From Datnioides undecimradiatus (Eukaryota; Chordata; Actinopteri; Lobotiformes; Datnioididae), in NCBI GenBank assembly GCA_008933995.1, contig WARS01000011.1, positions 7,903,516 through 7,967,515 on the forward strand: a DNA stretch of 64,000 nucleotides, in the 5' to 3' direction. The notes below the pieces were generated by a model. The model saw nothing but the letters and a program-made list of their open reading frames with translations, was not told the DNA's origin and ran no database searches. Positions within the stretch are counted from its first letter, which is position 1. Each line of letters opens with the position of its first letter. The position numbers and the translations under genes are program-made. Of the stretch, positions 1 to 13,933 are shown in pieces.

Positions 1-250
1 TTACTGTAAGTTGTTATTAAGACCTTGGATGTGTGATGTGATGTGAATAATACATAAGGTCCCCTACAGTCTGCAACTGAAACCCAGCTGCTGTATTTGC
101 ATATCAGCATTAATTGGTGATTGAAGATACAGAGCACAACCTTAAAAAAAATAAAAAAAACAAACATTCAACAATCAAATATATGATCTTAGGGGCTTGA
201 CAGAACTGAATTTCAATAGAGCCTTAAACAAAATGTGAACTACGTTTTAC

Positions 251-269
251 TACTGCCCTCTGGTGGTTA
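251..269 (-). promoter_or_regulatory. Candidate CTCF-binding motif
   Basis: Read on the minus strand the site is AACCACCAGAGGGCAGTA, which matches the CTCF core CCACCAGRGGGC with the usual flanking CAG. A closely similar site in the same orientation lies 1.6 kb away at 1832-1852. The assignment rests on motif match only; binding is inferred. Confidence 0.45.
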
Positions 270-636
270 TAATAGAAAGGTGCATAACCTTACAGTACAC
301 TTTACAGGACATTTTTCAATCTGTTTATATAGCACACAGTGAAGCATGTAGATGCTTGGCATAAATATTGCAGTCCTACAGCTACCGGTAAAAACACAGC
401 AGTCTTTAGCAGTTGTGTTTTTATTATAACAGAGCTTCTGTTGACACATTTGGTCACCTCTGATCCAAGGTCAAAGGTCAGTCAGCATATGTCTCACCTG
501 GGCTTTGACCTTGAACTCTGTAGTGCGTTCAACTGTTGCTGTGGGAGATCATTAGTTTCCATCCAAACTGTCTCAGACGCTTCAAAGGGAACATTACTGG
601 GAGGTTCCAGTATTGAGAGTGTCAACATAACATACG

Positions 637-671
637 TGCGCGCGCGCGCGCACACACACACACACACACAC
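637..671. repeat. Compound (CG)n(CA)n microsatellite
   Basis: An alternating purine-pyrimidine tract of about seven CG units runs directly into about eleven CA units. Such tracts can adopt Z-DNA, but no function is implied by the sequence alone. Confidence 0.9.
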
Positions 672-723
672 AAAATTAATAATTGTGTGATGGTTTACAT
701 TAAGTCCCGATAAAGCTTAGTTT

Positions 724-953
724 ATAGCCTCCTGACTACCAGGAAAAAAAATATTGTCCAATACACAATATACAATCTTTGTAAGGTACCAAAGCCGCAC
801 CCCTTCTCATTTGGTATCATTGAAAAGCCCTAAATGTCCTCTGTAGATAGCAAAAGGAGTTAATTCAGTAGTATAAAGTGGGTGGGAGATATTCAGGTTT
901 AAAAATGTCCTCCACAGAGGACAAATTTGAACTACTGGTAGTCAGGAGGATAG
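724..953. mobile_element. Probable MITE with 15-bp terminal inverted repeats
   Basis: CCTCCTGACTACCAG at 728-742 is the exact reverse complement of CTGGTAGTCAGGAGG at 935-949. Both ends are flanked by ATAG (724-727 and 950-953), consistent with a 4-bp target-site duplication. The 222-bp body has no coding capacity, as expected of a non-autonomous DNA element. I cannot assign a superfamily. A 4-bp duplication with these ends does not match the common Tc1/mariner (TA) or hAT (8 bp) signatures. Confidence 0.65.
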
Positions 954-1483
954 GCAATATGGCCTTCATAGGGCTGAAGAAGAGCATCATAAAGAGAAAT
1001 GAAAAGCATTTAATAAACAATATATGCATAACAGTAAATACACAAAATAACACAAATAGCACAACAATAAATGTATAAAAATAATATCTTCATCTTAATA
1101 AAGAAACAAAGGTTGGTAAGTATGTAAGTACTTATATTAGGTAAACTAAACTAAACTAAATATGGCCAGTATTACTTTGAACTACATTTTAAATGCCACT
1201 GTCATGGATGTATATGAGCTAACTGATTATATTTGTGTTTATATGTGTGTGTCAGATGTTGCTAAAGTTTAAAATATTGAAAGTTGCAAAAATGGATTCA
1301 GCATTTAGGACACAATTTGATCATGTCATCAACGAGTCTAAACCTGCTTCCTTAGATTTATTGATTGACTGTACTTATTGACCAAAAAGACAACAGTGAA
1401 CACAATTAACAATACTTAGCACAAAACAAAACAAACAAAAAAACCCCACCACCCTTACACGGCTACAATTACAATCACACTCA

Positions 1484-1800
1484 GCGGGGCCTAGTGTTGA
1501 GGTGTGTAATGACCGAGGGAATCAGGCTTCTGCCAAAGTGGGCCCTCCTACACCTCAGGGCCCTGTACCTGCGTCCTGAGGGCAGTGGGGCTAAGTGTTC
1601 ATTTAGTGGGTGTGAAAAGTTCTGTTCTATTGAAATTGCAATGCGTATGATGGCTCTATTGTTGAGTTCAGCAAGGCTGGGTGTGGGAAGTCCTATTATT
1701 TTTGCAGCAGTATTTGTAACTTTTGTGAGTTTGGTCCAGTTTTCTACAGAAAGCATGTTGAAAAAGCAAGTGGAACAATACAATAGAATGGGCATATCGG
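1484..1800 (-). mobile_element. Non-LTR (LINE) retrotransposon 3' fragment
   Basis: The minus strand encodes a segment ending HPLNEHLAPLPSGRRYRALR, then a short basic stretch and SLIPSVITHLN. This is the typical C-terminal tail of vertebrate CR1/L2/Rex-type LINE ORF2 proteins, in which a KIIG-PSL segment precedes HPL...LLPSGRRYR and a final F.P.AI.LLN. The catalytic reverse transcriptase region is absent, so this is a 5'-truncated dead copy, the usual form of such insertions. The family cannot be set without a search. The 120-codon frame at 1668-2030 on the same strand overlaps it in another frame. Confidence 0.7.
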
Positions 1801-1831
1801 GCATTGTAGTTATACCTGCAACACAGACCAT

Positions 1832-1852
1832 GACTGCCCTCTGGTGGCCAAA
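1832..1852 (-). promoter_or_regulatory. Candidate CTCF-binding motif
   Basis: On the minus strand the site reads TGGCCACCAGAGGGCAGT, a near-ideal CTCF core with the preferred upstream TGG. It lies beside the LINE fragment and points the same way as the motif at 251-269. It could mark a boundary upstream of sema3e, but this is motif evidence only. Confidence 0.5.
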
Positions 1853-2030
1853 GGGATCTTTTTAAATACAGCTCAGCCTCAACATCCCGCTCTGCCTGAT
1901 GGAAAATAGCAGTTCCCCCTTTGACTCCCAGCCAAGGCCATGGATGAGTGAGAAAGGCCTCCCCAATACTCACACAAAGGACTACACCCAATGGAAAAAC
2001 TGATACATGAGTGACAGAGTGGAAGGGCAA

Positions 2031-5000
2031 GAATACAGAGATTTTGGAGAAGTTAATTACCTTCTCCTTACCATTTTTATTGCACTGAAACTGCTCCAGA
2101 GTCTGCTTGTTTGTGGAGATTATTAGTCAATAAAGTTTGTTTTGCATTATAATTTTTGCTTAGAGTTGAATTTATCACAAACACATCTTAGCACTTAACA
2201 AACTTTCAATTATTACATTTATTTTTATTTTTTATTTATTGAAATGGCTTCACTTCAGTACAATTGAAATAACTCCTATTATGGGGTGGCACAGCCAAAA
2301 ACACAATAAAATTGTAAAAAATCCAAAATATAGAACACTATCATCACCAATCTAATGATCTTATAAATAATCTTAAGAAATCTTAAGTCTTAAGAAACTG
2401 CTTGTGATGTAAAAAATTATATAACTGGAAAGTGTTTTAAAGAAACTTGAGTGTGATCACTCATTTTGTTGTGTCATCATGTGAAACTCATCTTGACCCA
2501 GTATAATGTCTTGACAGGAAAGGTGTGGATTAGGAGTCATCTGGCAGGTAGCTGAGGGAATATTTCAGGCAGACAGTACATTAGACTCTTTCCCTCACAT
2601 GTGTCATCTTTAACTGCAGCTGCATCCTTTACTGCAGCTATGGGGAAGACACATCAGTGTATCCCCCACCATCAGGAGGCTTGGAAAAAGTGAAATTGAG
2701 CATAGATAGAGTCATTTATTTTACACTAGTGACAATATGCTGGGTTGATGCTTCACTAGGCCCAGTAGGGTTCTGCTGCAGGCATGCACACACATGCACA
2801 GATCACTGGTGCACTCCAGCTGGTCTGTTCTGGGTCACCTCGAGAGACAACACGTTGGTTTATCTGGAAGATTGATGGAAAATTCCAAAAGGCGGAAGAT
2901 TCAGCACCGAGTTTGAGCATATTCACCCACACATCTGTTGATGTTTGGTCATAATGCAAACAACAGACATGTATGCTCCCATCAGTTTGCATATTGTCAT
3001 AAAAGAGAACTCTCTGCATAGCTAGGAGGCATGGAGAGGGATGCATCACCCTTAGTGTAGCAAAACATGACACCTGACACCTGACATTTACTCAACTCAA
3101 GAATGACCCCCAACAGCATCCATCCATTTAGCCAGGCGAGAAATGACATTCATGTGTCATAACTCAGTTTTGCCACCTTGTAGCAGAGTGCGGTATATAC
3201 AGCGCTCTCTCAGTGAGGTAATGATCTATTCTTTTCCATCCAGCTGTCACTTATAAAAAGCTTGTAGACTGTTGGCAGGGACCCCATCTGCGTCACAGAG
3301 TCAATACTGGCTGTGGAAGTATGTGTATGTGAGTGTTAATGGGAAAGGGGGTTGGTTTGAAGTTATTTTCTGGAAAACTTAATTTTTCAGGCTGGGTGCA
3401 TTTACCAGTTCATTGATGGATAATGCTTTGAAGCTTGGTCAGGTTTGAGTATGTCAGTGTGTGCTGCTCGCCGTCAGACTTTGGTAGCGTGTTAGTATTG
3501 TGTTAGCATGCAGGGGCGCATCCCTTGCCTGGGGTAAAACAGAGGACAGTGTATTTAGCTGTGGCAGCTTGGCAGCGGCAGTGCTGGTGGTGTGCTGTAC
3601 AGTTGGCAGTGCCTCTCTGCAATGAGTGACAGCATGGCACGGGAGCTTAAGAGTAGTGGTATGTCAAGACCTTTAGCTCATTTCCTATGTGGAAAAGAGT
3701 GGTTCTAATGTTATTTTTATGTCTGTCATATAGTCACAGTGTAGCCTAGTTACTTTCATGGAGTAAACATGCATTAACTATGGACGTCACATTTATTTTT
3801 TCATTACAAGTGAACATACCCTATCATAACTTACATGACAAAACTTCAAGTATTCAAGTATTTCACATCAATTGGAAATATGAGGGAATTCCTCTTTACA
3901 ATAAAAGAAATACAAGTTAAACATACAAATCTCAAATCTAACTAAACTGTTTCTAAGCCAGATATGAGATTAAAAAAAAAGGTTTTCCATATTATATACA
4001 ATAATATGATTTTGTTGAAGTTTTTTATTGTTTTCTCTTGACAAAATGACCCTGTAATTTGCTGAGTGTCATCTCAAGAGTTACTACTCACAAATACACA
4101 GTAAACCTTTTCTAATCAGATGATCTGTCAGTTTTTTTTCCCACCAGACACTTGACTTAACTTGACTGAGAACATCCCACAGATCCAGTAAACAAAAGAA
4201 AAGCAAAGTCTTCCTTCACCTTCACTAGCTCACACTTGACTCACTTCTAAACATACAATTACACCATATTTCAAACTTCACCATAAGTGGCCAGTCATGA
4301 TGAGTCTGTTTGTAAGCTCCTTGAATTGCTTATCCAGTGGCAGTGATGTATAAGTCCAGTAAATCAGTGTATGTGTAAAGTACTGTGCAATTTAATTGCA
4401 TTGGCAGGAATGAGTCTGGGTTAGTCTGAATGAGAATGCAGCATTGTGTGTTTATCTATCACATCATGTTCAGATGGATGAAAGACAGTCTGGGCATACG
4501 TTTACATTGGAGACATTGCAAGAAAAAAAAGAGGTAGAATCAAAATAAAGATGGCTGATTATCCTCCAAGCACATGAGGTAAAAGCCTCTGCTGTCTACA
4601 CCAGATTTAAGCCTAAAGGTGTGAGAGCAGGCAATAAAAACAAAAGCATGAAAGCTGCTGAAAGAAGCTGATGAGATAGGATCAGACAATGGATGAATGA
4701 GGCCTCGGGCTTGACCTATGCAGGCCCTGAGATGGGTCAAAGGTCTGCTCACCAAAGAGCAGAGGTCAATTCATCCAGAGAATTGTGTCTGGGTAGCCTG
4801 CAATGTGTCTAACTTGTTGCTGTGGTGCTCCCCTCCACATGTCTAATCTGTAACTGACTGAGGTCTTCTTAAGTGAGGTTTGGTTGGGACTCCTGGAAAA
4901 CATCATCTGGTGGAAGGTTTAGCTCTGTGTCAGTCTGGCTCAGCCCTGCTTAATGAATACTAAATAAAGATAAAAAATCAGTAGCCTCTCATTTGAAAGC

Positions 5001-8000
5001 AACAGAGCCAAAGAAAAATGCTTTAGGAAAGTCAGACTCTGAATTCTATATGTTAATTAAACCAAGCAAAACCTTTACCTAAACTTGATCCAGTTTTGAA
5101 ATTGCCAAGATTTTTCATGAATCTGGAAGTGTACACAGATAAATCCCCATCTCTTGCCCCCTCCCTTGGGCAAACCCTGTCTCCTTGTGAAAAATTTGTT
5201 GATGTAATTCATGATAAATGACAGACTTAACAAAACTCAAACATTCAGCATCAAAATTTGTCTTTGTCAGTATAGATTAGCCATGTGGACTGAGGACTAA
5301 ATAAACACTTATCTCAGTCTGGATGTAATTAAAACTTTTCAAATATTTGTCAGAATGCATTTCCGTTGCTAAATCGAGCGCACATTTGCTTAAAAAGCAG
5401 CACCAATTTCTCAAGACTAAAAAAAAAAATCCACATTCATTATTCATTTATTTTTGGTTTCCTCTGTCTTCAGTTTTCTTTCATGCTGTAAAAGGAAGAG
5501 AATCATATACAAGTACATACAAGACTGTCAGTGATCAAGTTTGTTTCTCCTTTAGCGCTGTGCAAATAAATCCCAAACATTTTATGCAAAACTCTCATGA
5601 GCCTGCTCAGTCTAGTTGTTACTGAGTTGTTACTTAAGCCACCAGTAAAATCACTGTTTTGTCCAAATGAACAAAGTTTCAGATTTTCTATCGTATGTCA
5701 TAGGAAAGTTAATTGTATGTTTAACCTCATTCTGCCACCTCTTTAGACATCACTGTTTTCTCTCAACAGTGGTGCATTGCAGGACCAGCATGACTTAGAC
5801 ATACTGTATATTACTGTAAGGTTTGATAAATAGACAGAGAAATGTCAGTGAAACATTGGCTAATTACAACAACCAAGTCATGTTGATCACGAAACAAAAA
5901 GAAGAACAACAAGAGATGCAAAAAATCTAGCAAAAAATAAAGCTGACATGCCATGTCACAAAGATCTGTCTGGTTGTTAAAATGCAGGTGTTGTGAAGTT
6001 TTCAAATAGCTAACTGAGCTTCATGGCCTTGATCTTGGACAGTCAGAAACTGGGTTGTTTTCTCTGAGAATATTGATTTATTGATACCTGTCAGGATGTC
6101 AGGATAATTTTGCAGCAAACGTGCTGTTTAACAGGTGCTTTAATTGCAGGTGTTAGATTCAAGGTGTTTTTCTTAGCTAAATTTAACCATTAGTTAACCC
6201 TTTCATGTGGTGAGCATATGAAAATAGCACATCTGTTTTGTGCTGTTGCCACATTATCCAATTAGTGGTTGAGGAGAGAAATTTTCTCAGCCACCGCATA
6301 ATCTACTTTTCACAGTTCATGCTGGTTGTGTGATACTATATTGATGACTATACACTGGTGGTTCAGAATATGTGACCCAAAACAAGTGTGTTTTGTTCCA
6401 GGAAAAGTGTTTGTCAGTTGACAATGTGCTGACCGTTTATTGACTTTGAAAACCCCAGTGTTTACCTCCAGTTCTTCTCAGAGTCAAAGCGGATCTTGCC
6501 TTGGTTTTTGTGGAATTGTTAGTCCAGTAATTATGGAAATATGAAGTGACAAACAAAGGCGGTGGAGGTTACAGAGGCATGAAACAATCAGACAATGCAG
6601 ACAGCAGTCTTACTGGCACTGCACTGATTAGTTCCACATTGACGTCAGTTTAAAGCTGTAACTTATTAATAGGTTTATTGCCTTGTTTCTGTTGCCTCTA
6701 TTTTATTTGTAAGTATTCATTGATGTGGTAGTTGAAGCGACCACCAAAAGATGTTTCAGTCAGAGAGAGGCGCATGCTGGGGTTAAAGGAATCATACAAT
6801 GTGACAGGAAATACTGTTAATTGCTTTTTTGAAGAAGGGTAGATGAAAGGATTCATACCATGCTCATGAAAGTGTGGTAAATATGAAACTACTTCCAAGA
6901 GCCAGTGACCTTTCCACAACAACCAGAAACAGGGAGGAAATAAGCCACTGTAAAATCACTTTTTTAAATTTTAGATTTTGTATTGATTTGTGTTGATTGC
7001 TTTTTTCCCCCCATTCCCTGCAATCTGCAGCTTTAAATGGATTATATGATGGATTGTAAAACACAGAACTTTCAGACTGGAGACTGAGTCCCTTTCACTT
7101 TCCACATGAAAACAATAGATCAAGTTGATGAATTAGTTGATGAAATAGGGTGTGCATCCAGAACATCATAATGACTTACTTGATAAGAGACAAACTGGTT
7201 TTAAATTGCCCATTAGAAAAATGAATATGTTAAATCTGGCTATTATTGATTCTCTGTTCCCATTCATTGCTCTTTCTTGTGCATGCCTTGTGAGATTACT
7301 TTTCTCTGATTCATTTATTTTTCCTCCTGTTGTCTCTTGTCCCCTGTGTGTGTGTGTGTGTTAATCTGTGTATGTGTGTAGGTCACTCACTGATTCCATT
7401 TGCAATGTGTATATCAGTAGGCATAGATTAAACGTGGCTGAGTAGAGTCACATAAAATGATTTATACAGAGTGCCATTGGTTTCCAGGGCTGTGGAATCA
7501 GTGTCATGGTTGACTACAAATGCTGCACAGGTACAAATAGAAACACTCCATCGTCAAAATGTATTAATTCTCAATCATTTATTTGTCAAACTCCAGTTCT
7601 GGTTAAAACATTGGTAAGGACAATCATGACCTAAGAAAAGACACAGGCAAACCTACACCTGTCCATGTACACAAATCCTTTAGATTAAATTTAGTGACTG
7701 TTTCAACTGCCTGAAACTGTTTAGCTTTATTTATAAAAGATAGTCAACTATTACGATATAATGTACTTGGTTTTTCCAAGGTTATCATACTTCCTGCCAC
7801 ATTCTTGCGTGTGTTTGCGTGCATACACTACAATATAGTGCAGTACAATATATATCTGTTTGCTTTTGTTTCTCTGGTATATGTCTCATTATGATCTAAG
7901 ACTCTTGAAGGCTATTAATCAGAGGTAGGGAGAAATGTAAACTCAGTGACATTTGCAGAAGAATTAACAGGAAAGTTTGACACAGGTCACTGATTGTGTC

Positions 8001-11000
8001 ATTTAAAGCAGTCATAGTGATATAGTGTAGGTTAACAGGTTAACTGATAGTTCTGCCAGAAGTATCCTACACATCTGTAATAAGCATTATCCCAGATGGC
8101 TTCCACAGAATTCTCATCTTCCCACTCACATTCTTACTCATGTTTGACACATACTGCATGTCAGGGTGCAGGCAACGGGTGCAGCTGATACACAGTGAAA
8201 CATAGTTAGTAGTGAAGGGTCATTTCACACCCACTGTCCTCCTAATAAGTACAGCCTAAGTTCAGGCAAGGACATGATGTTGCTGTGAAGCGCGTTTGGC
8301 TTTTGTAGGAGGAAAAAAAGCAGGAAACATAACACACTCACTCGGAATTTACTAAGACTGACAAACCAACTAACAAATACACCCAAAGTGTGACTCACGC
8401 TCTTAATTCACGGATGTGGATGCAAGCATTTGGTCTCAATTAAAGTCACTTTGTTTGTTGTTACTTCATGTGTTACTGCATCAAACTGGGGGTTCTTTTT
8501 CTTATAGCTGAATGTTTATTTGTCAGATTGCTTGAGCAATTAATAACAGGGTTTAAACACGAGAGCTGGGCTTTATTGGTCACAGACAATCACTCCATGT
8601 AGGATTTTAAGGAAACATGCTGCTTCTGAGCCACTTCAAAACAGGCTGTCAGAAAATGGAGGGAGAAAAAAAGTGCCACAACATCTCCCCAGTTGCAGCA
8701 GCACATGGTGGTCCTGCCCTGGAGCAGGATGGGAGCCCTCTGATTCAATTTACATGTCACTATTCATATTTCATAAACACAGAGGCGTACGCATAAACAT
8801 ATGCATGGCGTCTCACGCATACAGACAGGCACCGTGGACATTTACACCCCGAGACACACTGTGAAAGTTGTTTTTCCAGGTCAGTCTAGACATTTTCCTT
8901 CAGTAAACCCCAAAATGCTGCCTGAATTGATGCAATGTACAATGCTGCAGTTTCCCCACTCTGATTCAATCTTAGCTGTTTTTCCGTGTACCCACCCTCA
9001 TATTTCAGCTTTGGTGCTGAATGAAATGTGTGTGACATTTCTGTGTGGGAATAAATCACAAGCTAGGAAAAAACAGCCATAAGTACATGCTGAAGGCAGA
9101 TGTTTAGTCTATAGATGTCACCATTATTATTTGATCTGTCCTCGTTTTGTCTGCTATAACTGTGATCATAGCTGAGCGTGTTTAAGACATATTGTCAAGA
9201 CTGCATGACAAAAGCTTCTCAAGCGACCTGGGTTTTCTTAAACTTTTCTCCAGAAACACACTCATGTCACTGTGCCAAACATGATGGATGACAATGCACA
9301 GGAGGATAAATGGGTACTTCCACATGTGCATGCGTTTTTCACCCTGCTGTAAAAGCATGACAAAATTCACCTTAACACAGACACATGCAGTCACAAGTCA
9401 GTGTGGGCACACTGACACACTCAAGCACACCTGTAGATTATGTGACGGTTACCATGATGATGGATGGAGCCAGATGGTCACTTCCACATATCACTCCAGA
9501 CGCATGACGCATTCTTCCTCCTCACCATCTTCAACTGCAGAGCACTGGCCTGGGCTGGGTTTCCCATTACTAACCCTATATAAGAAATATGCCCTCAGGG
9601 CTGATCGGAGGAAGCAAAGCAAGCCAAAATGGTCACCATGTAGTTCCTTTGATACTGGTTTTGTAACCACCTGTGCATGGAGGATACATTTAGGTCTCTT
9701 GCATTACATTTGGCAAAGAGAGATCGTACTTACCACGCTTTGGTGCGATGAACACTTGTGCGAAACGCACTGCTACTTAGGAGCTCACCTGAGAATTAAC
9801 AGCACTGAGAGTGAGAGATGTTAAGAAATAATGAAGTGTAAAAGAAAATATACAGACCTTTTCCACTTATCCATAAACATATGTTAAAAGTGGTTGCAAG
9901 TGTGATTTCATATGCATGAAGGTGTGCACAGTGGGTTTTATACCATAATGTTCACACTCAGCAGACACAGCTAAGCCAACCATAACACACCTGGCTTCTC
10001 AGTCAGAATAACCTACTCCTACTCCTGCTCTCTCCCAGTTTGTTCATCTGCGGCTAACGGTAGTTCCCTTCTCGCAGCATGGTATCACACACAGTGCAAC
10101 TTGACGCACAAATAGGATAAACATTTATGTGTCTTGTTGAGGTTTTGTTACCTAGCCATTCAGGGTATAGCAAATACTATATTCACTGATGTACAGCTAC
10201 GTAGCTTGCGTTGGTACCTGCCTTTAAGTTCTGTCTAATCTCTGGAGTCAGAGTGTGCCATGGGGACCGACTTCAACTGGCCATATGATAACCACCTGTG
10301 TAAACGGTTGGAGTATCTAGTGGCTCTGAAACACTGGATCCTCAGAGTGCTGCTTCTGTTGCCGCAGGAGACCAGGGGCCTGACCTCTCTTCAGCAGAGG
10401 GGAGCCCTGCAGGCAGTCCATGGCAGACACATACATACAACATACATACACACACTTTCATGCATAAATGCATGTAAATGTACTCATCCAGTTAAGTCTC
10501 TCTCTATTTATTATCTTTCCTTTCCTTCTCTCTTAGTCTGTGACACTGCAGTACAATAGACATTACAGAAAGAGACTTGCATGGGCATACATAGTGTGTA
10601 TGCTTGAGGCCAGAAGGAGGGTACACGTCTGTCTCTGCGGGTCAAACAGGAGGTTAGGAAGGCTTCTGTTGAACAGGGGCAGATATTGACACAGCATTAA
10701 CATGAACGAAAATATTTTTTGTGTTCAGAGAGCATGAAAGGAGCGCCGCCAGACGTTTGGACATGGCCTATTCAAACAAACCCTGGACATCAGCACTCAA
10801 TCAAACAGTCTTTTCACACACCCCCCCCCAGCTCTCTGAAACAGCAGCTAAAGGAAGGAGACATTTTGCGACGTGGGAGACTGCACATCATACTTTGTGA
10901 CCATGAATGCTACCATCCTTGTAGTTTGACGCATTCAAAGAGCTCAGATCGTGCAGAGCAAATATCTCTGCAGTGCGCAGCGTGCTGAATAAATATTCAA

Positions 11001-13040
11001 GATACTGGTTGAATCCCAGGGATATATGCAAGAGGACAGAATTTCAATTGGAGGTAGACAGAAAGTCGGTGTATGGCTGCTGTGTAGGAGTACAGCATGG
11101 GAGGGGCCCCTGGTTCAAGCTACTAGCACAGTCAGAATCATACTAATGGAAACATCAAGGGCTGAAAGTACAACACAAATCAAGAAAAGGGGAGGGTAGC
11201 GGGGACAGAGGGAGGAAGGGTAGTTAAAACGAAGCAGGGAGGTGGGGGATTGAGCTGTGGCTGTTGCTGTTTCTGGTCTGAGGCAGAGTTCTGAATGATT
11301 ACTGCTATTAGACTTGGTAAAGGAAGGAGAGACCTATTCAGTCACAGAGGGCCCCTCTGTGTGAGTAAGTGGATGCTGGAAGCTGTGCCCACTGGCTTGT
11401 GTGCATTAGCCTTTTTAAATGGCTATTAATCTGATGTAGTGGCTTAAGAGATCGGAAATGAAAATCTTCCGGAGCACCTTTCATCAGGATGCGAGGATAA
11501 AATATGCTCTTACATTAATGCTGAGGTTCAGAGTGATGAAATTGTGTGTCACAGTCAGTAAGATAGTGTCAACTCCATGGAAAGCTGACATTGAACAGTT
11601 GTCTCACCCTCAACAACAGATGAGAGCCTATAATTGCACCAGGCAATGGAATAACAGAGATAGTGTATGTTACGAGACCTCCACACACACAAAGTCCTTC
11701 TGTTCTGGCAGGGAACAGGTGCAATGTGGGAGTCGGAGTTATCAAATCTCAGGGTGGTGCAAGGGGGTGTGGGTGCAGCTGCTACAGCCTAACACAATCA
11801 TTTCCAATTCTATATTACTGTATGTGTCTTAATTTATAGGCTTGCCATTTGTTGATGGGTGAACATTCGCAGTCACATTCACACTGCACACATCTTTTTT
11901 ATGCCACTCCTTTTAACTGTTGCACCCCTTTTTTTGCCGTTAATCAATGTAGAGGTCTTAATTATGAATAATAACATTGGGAAATGTTAACATTTAATCT
12001 ATATTTTTCACATTAAAAAACAATCATACCACCACGTGAATCAGGCACAGTTTTGAGAGCACTTTGAGACAACTTTTTTTTTGCAGACTGATGGAACGCT
12101 TCCATTTTAGGGATCAGCATGAGTTAATGTTGGTGTCACCACACAGTCATGAGAAAGAGACAGAGACAGAGAGAAACAGATGTATGACAGAGAGCTTTAC
12201 GGGAGACAGCGAACGCTTTGCCGCAGTAACTGGACGCCTGTGGGACTTTCCTGAGGGATATGTTTAAATTCAATAATGACGCCAGTCACATCTTTTTTTG
12301 AGAGTGTGTGTGTTTGCTAATCAGATTCAGAAAGCTGTGGACTCTGAGACAAAACAAAAGACTACAAGGACACAATACAAGACAGCATATCAATGAGCTC
12401 AACATTAATATTTCACACAATACTGACAATACCTGAATACTTGTGCTCACACACAGCTACGCAGACAATATCAACACTGGGAACAGGGGCAGATGCTAAC
12501 TCACTTAGACAGAACACAGAAGAAGAGAAATAGAAATGAAGACAAAGAAAGTGGAAGATGCGGGTATGTTGTGTGCAGTATATTGAGGACGGAAATACGG
12601 AAATGTTGGATACAAGGACAAACTAATAACTAGGTTTTACAGAAGTGGGGATTGTGAGGGATTGGTAGATAGACAAACAGAAGGGAGCTTAAATGCAAAA
12701 GGAAGAGGAAAACTGCCATGAAAGAAATCTAGTACATGAAAATCCATGGTAACAGTGATAATGACTATCCACATGGAAGCAAACACAAAGAGAGGGCAAT
12801 AATTGAAAATGAAAGAAGTGCTGGAGTTAAAAAGGCTGAAAACCTTGGCTCAGGTCCATGTTAATGCAGCGGTAGTTGGAGCAAAGAGTAGGTGGTGTAG
12901 GAGGAGGGGAAGGGGAGAGGAGAAGCAAGGGGTGGTCTGTAGAGTGACATGAGAGCAGCATTTGAGGAGCCAGGGAGAGTCTTACAGAGCCTGCCTGGGA
13001 GACACAGCACACTTAATCCAGCTGCCTGGGAGGGAAAGGG
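2031..13040. other. Upstream non-coding region of sema3e
   Basis: About 11 kb in which I find no exon I can defend. Open frames of up to 178 codons occur (for example 9288-9824) but none shows a domain, biased codon use or plausible splice partners. Contents seen are AT-rich sequence, short GT runs (around 7339-7361) and scattered CA-rich tracts. Distal regulatory elements for sema3e could lie here, but sequence alone does not show which parts are constrained. Confidence 0.5.
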
Positions 13041-13445
13041 AGATCTCAAGAGAATCTAGAGGAAGGAGTCGGCAATTTTCAACCCTTCAAGCTGATACAC
13101 ACTCTCCACGTTAACAACCACACACACAGGCTTTTCCACAGACACACCACACCATGGCAGGTGGCCTCTGCCCAAATCGGTAGCTGTGGTAGGAGCTATC
13201 TTAACTGACTCACTGAGGTTCGAGCTGAGGTTTGGATCCTCCCTGACTGTTCGAGCGTGAGCAGAGTTAGGATCTAGAGCTTCACTTTCTTCCCCAGTGC
13301 AGAGAGACGGCACGCCAGGCACGAGGCTCCCCACTCCTCCCCTCTCCCACTCTTCCTTTTCCTGGGCTCCTGTCCAGAGAATGACTGGCTCCAGTGGACC
13401 CAAGAGGAGGAACGCAGCCTGAGGATACAGTACAGCAGCTCCAGC

Positions 13446-13471
13446 CCTGCCTGCCTGCCTGCCTGCCTGCT
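13446..13471. repeat. CCTG tetranucleotide repeat
   Basis: About six copies of CCTG run in tandem about 0.6 kb upstream of the sema3e start codon. They give rise to a spurious antisense frame rich in AGRQ (13056-13533). Confidence 0.85.
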
Positions 13472-13933
13472 GGGACAGACACATGCATTGAGGTTTTACA
13501 AATCAGCAGCTGCTTCACCTGTGCTGGATTCATAGACTTAATTTGTTAGTATTTTTTTTTTCTGTCATCTGATCAGAAAAAAAATTTGTCTGAGCTGGGC
13601 ATACAGACAGACAAACAAACAGACGGACTGACATATGGACAGAGAGCAGTGGGCACTGCGGCGTGAATGTAGCAACTGGACTTCTCTTCTCCCTGGTTAC
13701 TAAGACCAAACAAGGATAATAGCCAGAGCACTATCCTGTCCACCGAGGTAGTGGGTGGATGCAGCTTTCAGCAGACTGCTATAGGGGAAAGCAGCGACTG
13801 TATAGAAGCTGCACAGATACATCTAGTTGATCCACATTGTGGTGATCACTAGAAAAAGGACTGTTGCCTCCAAGTAGACTTTTTGCTGGGGGGCTTATGT
13901 CTGAGACTATCTCTTAATAAACACTGTTTACAG

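Larger units (their letters stand above)
1..723. other. Non-coding left edge of window
   Basis: I see no gene here. The stretch holds a CTCF-like motif at 251-269 and an alternating CG/CA microsatellite at 637-671. The 124-codon open frame over 339-713 runs through the CA repeat and resembles no protein I know, so I treat it as chance. By synteny with mammals the next gene to the left would be another class 3 semaphorin, but nothing in these bases shows it. Confidence 0.6.

Noticed and set aside
9288..9824. 178-codon plus-strand open frame
   Set aside because: No recognisable domain, mixed low-complexity composition (Thr, His, Cys), no plausible splice sites or neighbours; likely chance.
13056..13533. 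Antisense open frames of 142 and 83 codons upstream of sema3e
   Set aside because: Partly created by the CCTG repeat, lie opposite the probable sema3e leader, and resemble no protein.
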